Positions 58,752-64,000 of a DNA stretch of 64,000 nt are shown piece by piece. Source of the DNA: Haloterrigena turkmenica DSM 5511 (GTDB lineage Archaea; Halobacteriota; Halobacteria; Halobacteriales; Natrialbaceae); contig NC_013743.1 in the NCBI RefSeq assembly GCF_000025325.1, positions 248,001 to 312,000 on the forward strand, in the 5' to 3' direction. Each line of letters starts with the position of its first letter. The stretch's first letter is position 1. The position numbers and the translations under genes are program-made. Below the pieces are notes generated by a model that was not told the DNA's origin, did no database searches, and was given only the letters and a program-made list of their open reading frames with translations.

Positions 58752-58982
58752 TCAGCGAATCGGCACGTACGTTCCGTCGCACTTCTCGATCAGCTGCTGA
58801 CTCGAGAGGGAGTTACAGACGCTCAGGATGTCGATCTTCTTCATGGCCAGCACCTGGCCCAGTTCGTCGACCGTCGCTCCGTCCGTCGCCTCGAGGTAGA
58901 GGTAGACGAGCTTCCCCTGTGCGGAGTTGAGTTCGGTCGGCAGTTCGGTGAGTCCGGCGTCGGCGTGGGTCTGTTCCATCAT
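58752..58982 (-). CDS. Small winged-helix (MarR/TrmB-like) protein
   Basis: This 76-residue protein, MMEQTHADAGLTELPTELNS, contains one winged-helix domain: AQGKLVYLYLEATDGATVDE, LGQVLAMKKIDILSVCNSLS, SQQLIEKCDGTYVPIR. The L-x-x-x-L-x-M-x-x-x-x-L-x-x-x helix pair is a DNA-recognition arrangement. A TATA box (59009-59016) and an inverted repeat TGCAC-CGA-GTGCA (59023-59035) lie directly upstream, so it may autoregulate. Monocistronic. Confidence 0.75.
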   Translation of the reverse strand: MMEQTHADAGLTELPTELNSAQGKLVYLYLEATDGATVDELGQVLAMKKIDILSVCNSLSSQQLIEKCDGTYVPIR

Positions 58983-59008
58983 CGTAGTTACATCATCGAC
59001 GAACTACC

Positions 59009-59016
59009 GTATAAAC
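59009..59016 (-). promoter_or_regulatory. TATA-like box for winged-helix protein
   Basis: The minus strand reads GTTTATAC, 27-34 nt upstream of the ATG at 58982. Confidence 0.55.
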
Positions 59017-59022
59017 CTATTG

Positions 59023-59035
59023 TGCACCGAGTGCA
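59023..59035. promoter_or_regulatory. Inverted repeat TGCAC-CGA-GTGCA, candidate operator
   Basis: A perfect 5-bp inverted repeat with 3-nt spacer lies directly upstream of the TATA box of the winged-helix gene, in the position of the factor B recognition element or an operator. Confidence 0.45.
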
Positions 59036-59547
59036 TATTCGGTAATGGATACTAGCGTCATTATATGTGTACCGAGTCAGTCACACGCAGACTCGATATC
59101 GGACTCGATCGCTATTCTCCATGGAATCGCATTCTCGAGCCCGTCAGACACTCTCTCTCGATAAGTACTACATTTCGTATATTTTGGTGGCGGAAAGCGA
59201 ACCGTTTCGACCAGTAGGTGAAACCGCGATCCGAAGCGCGAATAATTGTATCTATAGTTACTATAAGACGACGCTCGCGACCCATATAATGAATATTAAT
59301 ATCGGTGGTTGTCGACGCGGCGAAGACACCTCGAGGCGGTGCCTAGCAACTCTCTACCTCGACTTCGGCTACCAATGATCGCTCGAACTGGCCGGTGGGG
59401 GTGACGAGCGGACGGACAGTTCGACTGACGTCACTGCGTTCTCGATACTGTGGTCGGGGAGTACAGAACAAGGTCAAACCGGGACGACAAACGGTGACCC
59501 TCGCCTTCGTCGGCGTTTTTAAGGCCTTTCCACGGGTAATATGTTGC

Positions 59548-60729
59548 ATGCCTCGGAGTTTCCGGATCGGTTCCCTGTTCGGGATCCCGATCAAGTTGGA
59601 TCTCACGTTTCTGTTGGTGCTTCCGCTGTTCGCCTATCTCATCGGCGCACAGATCGAACCCGTCGCGGGTCTGCTCAACGACGGGCTCGCGGCGGGTATC
59701 GACGTCGGCGCCATCACGTCCGGGCCGATGCCGTGGATACTCGGGTTGGCGGCGGCGATCGGGCTGTTCGTCGGCGTCGTACTCCACGAACTCGGCCACT
59801 CGCTGACGGCCCAGCGCTACGGCTTTCCGATCGACTCGATTACGCTCTGGCTGTTCGGCGGCATCGCCGCGCTCTCGGAGATGCCCGAGGACTGGCGACA
59901 GGAGTTCACCATCGCTATCGCCGGTCCGATCGTCTCCGTGTTCGTCGGCGTCGGTTCGTACGCGCTCTTTCTGATCGTCCCCGAAAGTCTCGACGGTGCC
60001 CGGTTCGTCCTCGGGTATCTCGCCGTTCTGAACGTCGTGCTCGCGGGTTTCAACATGATCCCCGCGTTCCCGATGGACGGTGGCCGGGTCCTTCGGGCGT
60101 TTCTCGCCCGCAGTCAGCCGTACGCGAAAGCGACCCAGCAGGCCGCCAGCATCGGCAAACTGTTCGCGGTCCTCATGGGACTGTTCGGCCTCTTCGCGGG
60201 GGGGAACATCATTCTCATCGGCGTCGCCTTCTTCGTCTACATCGCCGCCTCGAGCGAGGCCCAACAGGTGACGATGAAGGCCGCGTTCCAGGACGTCACC
60301 GTCGGCGACATCATGACGCCCGCCGGCGACCTCCACACGGTCGAACCCGAGACCACGATTGCGGAGCTGGTCCAGCGGATGTTCACCGAGCGCCACACCG
60401 GCTACCCGGTGATCGATACGGACGCGTTCGAGGGCGAGCGCCTCGTCGGACTCGTCACGCTGACCGACGCCCGCGAGGTGGATCCGGTCGAGCGCGACGC
60501 GTTCACGGTCGACGAGGTGATGTCGACCGACCTGAAGACGATTACGCCCGACTCGGACGCGATGACGGCGATCGAGGAGATGCGCGAGAACAACATCGGT
60601 CGCCTACTCGTCGTGGACGACGGCGACCTCGTCGGCCTGATCTCGCGGTCCGACGTGATGACCGCCTTCGACATCGTCCAGAAGAGCGGTGCGGTCAGCT
60701 CCGGCGGCCTCCCGCGGACCGCGAACTGA
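59548..60729 (+). CDS. Site-2 protease (M50) with tandem CBS domains
   Basis: This 393-residue integral membrane zinc protease has HELGH at residues 80-84 (VVLHELGHSLTAQRY) and the third ligand Asp177 in NMIPAFPMDGGRVLRAFLAR, plus six hydrophobic helices. The C-terminus has a CBS pair (about 245-380; VGDIMTPAGDLHTVEPETTI, VDEVMSTDLKTITPDSDAMT). S2P-family proteases cut membrane-embedded substrates; CBS domains likely gate by ATP or AMP. ATG 59548 is the family's usual start. Monocistronic. Confidence 0.94.
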   Translation: MPRSFRIGSLFGIPIKLDLTFLLVLPLFAYLIGAQIEPVAGLLNDGLAAGIDVGAITSGPMPWILGLAAAIGLFVGVVLHELGHSLTAQRYGFPIDSITLWLFGGIAALSEMPEDWRQEFTIAIAGPIVSVFVGVGSYALFLIVPESLDGARFVLGYLAVLNVVLAGFNMIPAFPMDGGRVLRAFLARSQPYAKATQQAASIGKLFAVLMGLFGLFAGGNIILIGVAFFVYIAASSEAQQVTMKAAFQDVTVGDIMTPAGDLHTVEPETTIAELVQRMFTERHTGYPVIDTDAFEGERLVGLVTLTDAREVDPVERDAFTVDEVMSTDLKTITPDSDAMTAIEEMRENNIGRLLVVDDGDLVGLISRSDVMTAFDIVQKSGAVSSGGLPRTAN

Positions 60730-60857
60730 TCGGTGCGCCGAGTCGCGCCGAACGGCCGACGCGATCGATCGAAACGAACCGGCAAAAACGACCGTAACGA
60801 CCGTCTCGGGCGCCGCAATCAACATTCTTAACCGCGGCCGGGGCCGACTCATCGGCG

Positions 60858-61883
60858 ATGCCACCGGCCATCGAGACCGTCGATCTCGTGAAGGAATACG
60901 GGGACTTGCGCGCGCTACAGGAGTTGTCGCTGACCGTCGAGGAGGGCGAGTTCTTCGGCCTGCTCGGCCCCAACGGCGCGGGCAAGACGACCTTTATCAA
61001 CACGCTGGTCGGCCTGGTCCGCAAGTCCGGCGGCGAGGCGCGGGTCTTCGGCCACGACGTCGAGGCGGACTACCGGGAGGCTCGCGACGCGATCGGGCTG
61101 GCGCCCCAGGAGTTCAACGTCGATCGCTTCTTCCCCATCAAGGAAGTCCTGATGCACAAGGCCGGTTACCACGGAATCCCCGAGGACGAGGCCGCCGAGC
61201 GCGCCGACGAGGTGCTCAAACGCGTCGGGATCTACGACAAGCGCGACGAGCGCTTCGACTGGCTCTCCGGCGGGATGAAGCGCCGTCTGCTGCTCGCGCG
61301 AGCGCTGGTGACCGATCCCGACCTGCTCATCCTCGACGAGCCCACCGCGGGCGTCGACGTCCAGTTGCGCCACGACCTCTGGGAGCTCGTGACCGAACTC
61401 AACGAGGAGGGGACGACGATCCTCTTGACGACCCACTACATCGAGGAGGCCGAACGCCTCTGCGACCGGGTCGCGATCATGAACGAGGGCCGGAAGGTGA
61501 CCGTCGCGACGCCGGACGAACTCAAAGAGCGCGGCACCGACACGATCTCCGTCCGCCTCGAGTCCGGCGTCTCCGCGAGCGCGGCGGCCGACCTCGAGAC
61601 CGATCTCGGCGCGTACGCCCACGAGGTGACGACGAGCGGCGAGACCCTCGAGGTCCGCGTCGACGACGGCGGCTCGACCGCGCCGCGCCTGTTGAACGAC
61701 CTCGAGGCGCGGGGCCACGAGATCGCCGACCTCGAGATCACCCGAACCTCACTCGAGGAGATCTTCGTCGACTTGACCCGGAGCGAGGACCGGACGGTGA
61801 CCCGGTCGTCGGCCTCGAGCGCCGATGAGGGAGAGGAGAGCGAGACGACGCCGGCGGAGCGCGAACAGGAGGGGGTCGCCTGA
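60858..61883 (+). CDS. ABC transporter ATP-binding protein (DrrA/CcmA-like)
   Basis: This 341-residue ATPase has Walker A GPNGAGKT at residues 37-44, ABC signature LSGGMKRR near residue 140, Walker B LLILDEPTAGVD and H-loop TTHYIEEAERL. The C-terminal DrrA-type accessory region is followed by a variable acidic tail (EDRTVTRSSASSADEGEESE). It overlaps the permease gene (61883) by one base. The pair forms an ABC-2 exporter distinct from the one at 523, having a single permease. Confidence 0.94.
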   Translation: MPPAIETVDLVKEYGDLRALQELSLTVEEGEFFGLLGPNGAGKTTFINTLVGLVRKSGGEARVFGHDVEADYREARDAIGLAPQEFNVDRFFPIKEVLMHKAGYHGIPEDEAAERADEVLKRVGIYDKRDERFDWLSGGMKRRLLLARALVTDPDLLILDEPTAGVDVQLRHDLWELVTELNEEGTTILLTTHYIEEAERLCDRVAIMNEGRKVTVATPDELKERGTDTISVRLESGVSASAAADLETDLGAYAHEVTTSGETLEVRVDDGGSTAPRLLNDLEARGHEIADLEITRTSLEEIFVDLTRSEDRTVTRSSASSADEGEESETTPAEREQEGVA

Positions 61884-62695
61884 TGCTGCCGAAACTGTCG
61901 GTCGGCTTCCGCGCGCTGTTCCGACGCGAGGTGTTGCGATTCGTCCGCCGTCCGAAGAACACGTTCATGCCGCCGGCGATCACGAACGTCCTCTACTTCG
62001 CCGTCTTCGGGCTCATTCTGGGCGGCCGAATCGACCAGATCGCCGGCTTCGACTACATCCTCTTTATCGTGCCCGGACTGGTCGTGCTGGGAGCGATCTC
62101 GAACGCCTTCGAGAACGCCTCGTTCTCGATCTTCCACGGGAGATGGAACGAGTACATCCACGAAACGCTGACCTCGCCGCTGTCCTACGCCGAGATGGTC
62201 GTCGCCTACGTCGCGGCCAGCGCGGTGCGGGGGCTCATCGTCGGCGTCATCATCGCCGCCGTGGGCCGCCTGTTCGTGCCGATAAGCATCGAGCACGGCC
62301 TGTTTCTCGTGGCCACGATGGTCGTCATCACGGCGCTGTTCGCCGGCTGCGGGATCATCGGTGGCCTCGTCGCTCGTGACTTCGACGACCTGACCGTGAT
62401 GAACCAGTTCATCCTCCGGCCGCTGGTGTTCTTCGGCGCGGTCTTCTACTCCCTCGAGACGTTCGAGCAGGCGTGGCAGGTCCAGCTCTCGCTGGTGAAC
62501 CCGATGGTCTACATGGTCGACAGCGTCCGGTACGGACTGCTGGGCCACTCGGACCTGATCGGCGTCGGTATCCTCCCCGCACCGTACACCGAGTTCGCGC
62601 CGCTGTTCGCGCTCGGGGTGCTCACGGCGGCTACCGTCCTCGTGCTGGCGATCGACGTCTACCTGTTCAAGATCGGCTACGGACTGACCGACTGA
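61883..62695 (+). CDS. ABC-2 type permease (DrrB/YadH-like)
   Basis: This 270-residue integral membrane protein has about six helices. Conserved DrrB-like segments: FRREVLRFVRRPKNTFMPPA, IVPGLVVLGAISNAFENASF, WNEYIHETLTSPLSYAEMVV and FFGAVFYSLETFEQAWQVQL with VNPMVYMVDSVRYGLLG. Overlaps the ATPase gene by one base, so they are co-translated. The substrate is unknown; the family exports drugs, polysaccharides or lipids. Confidence 0.93.
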   Translation: MLPKLSVGFRALFRREVLRFVRRPKNTFMPPAITNVLYFAVFGLILGGRIDQIAGFDYILFIVPGLVVLGAISNAFENASFSIFHGRWNEYIHETLTSPLSYAEMVVAYVAASAVRGLIVGVIIAAVGRLFVPISIEHGLFLVATMVVITALFAGCGIIGGLVARDFDDLTVMNQFILRPLVFFGAVFYSLETFEQAWQVQLSLVNPMVYMVDSVRYGLLGHSDLIGVGILPAPYTEFAPLFALGVLTAATVLVLAIDVYLFKIGYGLTD

Positions 62696-62723
62696 CCGCG
62701 ATCCGTCGAGTCGTCTGTGATAC

Positions 62724-62731
62724 ATTTATTT
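62724..62731 (+). promoter_or_regulatory. TATA-like box for zinc-ribbon membrane protein
   Basis: ATTTATTT lies 24-31 nt before the ATG at 62755, fitting a leaderless transcript. Confidence 0.5.
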
Positions 62732-62754
62732 CCCTGACTGCTCGATGTCGGAAT

Positions 62755-63288
62755 ATGGAAACCGATCACTGTCCGCACTGCGGTGCCTCGCTCTCGCCGA
62801 GCGCGAACTACTGCAGCGAGTGCGGGGAGGCGGTAAACGACGACTCGTGGGGATCCTCGAGCGCGGAGAGTTCGTGGGGCGGCGCCGACGACCGGTCACT
62901 GGACGGCGCCGGCGACTCGTCTTGGGACGCCGGCAACCCGTGGAGCGGTTCGAGTCCGGAATACGCGTCGGGTCGCCGACCCGAAGGCGATACGACGCTC
63001 GCGGCGATCACGCACGTGCTCGCGATATTCACGTGGGCTATCGGTCCGCTGATCGTTCTCGTCGCTACCGAGGACCCGTTCGTCGAGGAGAACGCGCGAA
63101 ACGCGTTAAACTGGCAGATCGCGTTCACGATCTATATGACCGTCTCGTTCTTCCTCACCCTCGTCGTCGTCGGCATCGTTCCCCTACTGGTCCTCCCGAT
63201 GGTCGATCTGGTGTTCTGCGTCCTCGCCGCGATCAAGGCCGCCGACGGGGAGGCGTGGTCGTATCCGGCGACCCCCGATATCGTGTGA
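62755..63288 (+). CDS. Zinc-ribbon DUF4870 membrane protein
   Basis: This 177-residue protein has an N-terminal zinc ribbon with four Cys (CPHCGASLS and CSECGEAV), a Ser/Asp/Gly/Trp-rich linker (WGSSSAESSWGGADDRS), and a C-terminal DUF4870 domain with three helices: ITHVLAIFTWAIGPLIVLVA, FVEENARNALNWQIAFTIYM, VGIVPLLVLPMVDLVFCVLA. The V-x-x-x-A-R-N-A-L-N-W-Q motif is diagnostic of DUF4870. Function unknown. ATG 62755 begins exactly at the zinc ribbon. Confidence 0.9.
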   Translation: METDHCPHCGASLSPSANYCSECGEAVNDDSWGSSSAESSWGGADDRSLDGAGDSSWDAGNPWSGSSPEYASGRRPEGDTTLAAITHVLAIFTWAIGPLIVLVATEDPFVEENARNALNWQIAFTIYMTVSFFLTLVVVGIVPLLVLPMVDLVFCVLAAIKAADGEAWSYPATPDIV

Positions 63289-63344
63289 GCGCTGGGGAAC
63301 AACCCGCGTGACCGCGACGCGACGGCTGCGTTCCGCCGGTTCGA

Positions 63345-64000
63345 TCATTCGGCCAGACCGAGGACCTCGTCGCGGACCGAACACAGCGTTCCCAGGTGGT
63401 CGTCGTCGATCTCGCGGAGAGTGACGGCCGGCCGGTCCTCGTAGGCGGTTCGGACCGGACCGATCGGGGCGTTTTCGTCGTCGATTCCGTGCCAAACCGT
63501 CACGTCGTCTGGCAGCGGGAGCGACCAGTCGGCCGCGAGCGCCCGACTCTCGCGGACCGCACCCGATGGCCCGGCCGATAGCCCGACGCGAAAGTCCTGA
63601 CCGACGATGCGGGCGGTCTCGTCGTCTACGGCTCTATCGGTCAACTGGTCGACGACGAATCGATCGCCCCGGAACCGTGCGACGATCGCGCCGAACCGGA
63701 ACGCGATGCCCAGGAGTCTCGGGAACCCCACGAGCGGACCGAACGGCCCTCCGTCGTGTGCCGGAACCGGAGCGCCGATCACGCCGACGTCGGAGACGCG
63801 ATCGGCGTGGTGTGCGGCGACGGCCAGCGCGTAGGGGCCGCCGCCCGAGAACCCGGCGACCGCGACCCACTCGAGTCCCAGGGCGTCGACGAGCGCTCGA
63901 CAGTCTCCGGCCCACGTTTCGAACGTTCCGTCCGGATTCGGATCGGAACGACCGTATCCGGGTCGACTCGGCGCGATTACGCGAACGCCTCGAGCGCGGG
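63345..64000 (-). CDS. Alpha/beta hydrolase, N-terminus cut by window edge
   Basis: The minus strand is open from the window edge to the stop at 63345 (about 218 residues). It reads RVIAPSRPGYGRSDPNPDGT and WVAVAGFSGGGPYALAVAAH, with nucleophile Ser in G-F-S-G-G-G. DVTVWHGIDDENAPI supplies the Asp region and REIDDDHLGTLC the catalytic His. Standard alpha/beta hydrolase of the esterase/epoxide hydrolase kind. The N-terminal ~50 residues are outside the window. Convergent with the zinc-ribbon protein gene. Substrate unknown. Confidence 0.88.
   Translation of the reverse strand, partial: RARGVRVIAPSRPGYGRSDPNPDGTFETWAGDCRALVDALGLEWVAVAGFSGGGPYALAVAAHHADRVSDVGVIGAPVPAHDGGPFGPLVGFPRLLGIAFRFGAIVARFRGDRFVVDQLTDRAVDDETARIVGQDFRVGLSAGPSGAVRESRALAADWSLPLPDDVTVWHGIDDENAPIGPVRTAYEDRPAVTLREIDDDHLGTLCSVRDEVLGLAE

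Larger units (their letters stand above)
58983..59547. other. AT-rich intergenic region with inverted repeat
   Basis: 565 nt clearly AT-richer than the surroundings, without a convincing gene. It holds the promoter and inverted repeat of the winged-helix gene at its left end and probably the promoter of the site-2 protease gene. A 103-codon open frame at 59067-59378 has no haloarchaeal acidic bias and is rejected. Confidence 0.6.

Noticed and set aside
59067-59378. 103-codon frame in the AT-rich gap
   Set aside because: Basic and Arg/Tyr-rich, unlike haloarchaeal proteins, and no recognisable domain or promoter spacing.

Overview
The window is a GC-rich chromosomal segment from a halophilic archaeon (class Halobacteria). 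Evidence: very acidic proteins (Asp/Glu-rich FtsY, prefoldin and lipoproteins); archaeal ribosomal proteins L39e, L31e, LX/L18a and L10e; aIF6; archaeal Srp54/FtsY; a type II GAPDH; Tat/lipobox-type lipoproteins; and many leaderless-looking promoters with a TATA-like box 23-32 nt before the start codon. A lysyl oxidase and the general gene set suggest a Natrialbales-type haloarchaeon, but this is a weak inference. No insertion sequence, CRISPR array or rRNA was seen. One tRNA (Arg, anticodon UCU) is present.

Layout. 1-7000: end of a TPR protein, an ABC-2 exporter operon (one ATPase, two permeases), an acidic lipoprotein, the RNA cyclic phosphodiesterase ThpR, a secreted HEXXH protein, then rpl39e-rpl31e-eIF6. 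7200-10800: ASCH protein, rpl18a-pfdA-ftsY, lipoprotein. 11090-14400: siroheme nitrite/sulfite reductase overlapping an F420-type (FrhB) ferredoxin protein. 14400-16900: PAP2 phosphatase, AEC transporter and four copies of an unexplained promoter-like/hairpin repeat. 16900-20200: GNAT, thiE-thiM, small DUF protein, rubrerythrin-like protein. 20300-31900: polysaccharide deacetylase-like lipoprotein, membrane protein, two divergent rhodanese sulfurtransferases, asparagine synthase, histidine kinase, pyridine nucleotide-disulfide oxidoreductase, YihY/BrkB membrane protein, secreted protein, HicB-like orphan. 31958-35542: srp54, lipoprotein, CBS-MaoC fusion. 35682-37547: His-rich lipoprotein and an AT-richer island with a lysyl oxidase. 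37596-41774: RNA-binding protein/nucleotide kinase pair, small proteins, tRNA-Arg with a duplicated 3' end, C45-type NTN acyltransferase. 41929-52000: MEDS-PAS histidine kinase, GCS2-family ligase, a flavoprotein-VOC-esterase operon behind a perfect palindrome, cupredoxin-like protein, UspA, PiT phosphate transporter, M29 aminopeptidase, two small membrane proteins. 52200-54933: a chimeric TFB remnant, a ParA/RecA-like fusion and a MinD-like ATPase with its partner. 55196-64000: GAPDH, Hsp20, ATP-grasp ligase, rpl10e, winged-helix protein, site-2 protease with CBS domains, a second ABC-2 operon, zinc-ribbon membrane protein and a truncated alpha/beta hydrolase.

Working together: the ribosome/SRP genes (L39e, L31e, aIF6, L18a, prefoldin alpha, FtsY, Srp54, L10e) serve translation and co-translational targeting. 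ThiE and ThiM act at adjacent steps of thiamine synthesis. The reductase and FrhB protein probably form one electron-transfer pair. The flavoprotein-dioxygenase-esterase operon looks like an electrophile/quinone or aromatic detoxification unit. Several intergenic stretches, and one coding sequence, carry clusters of perfect short hairpins that look like a dispersed palindromic element family.
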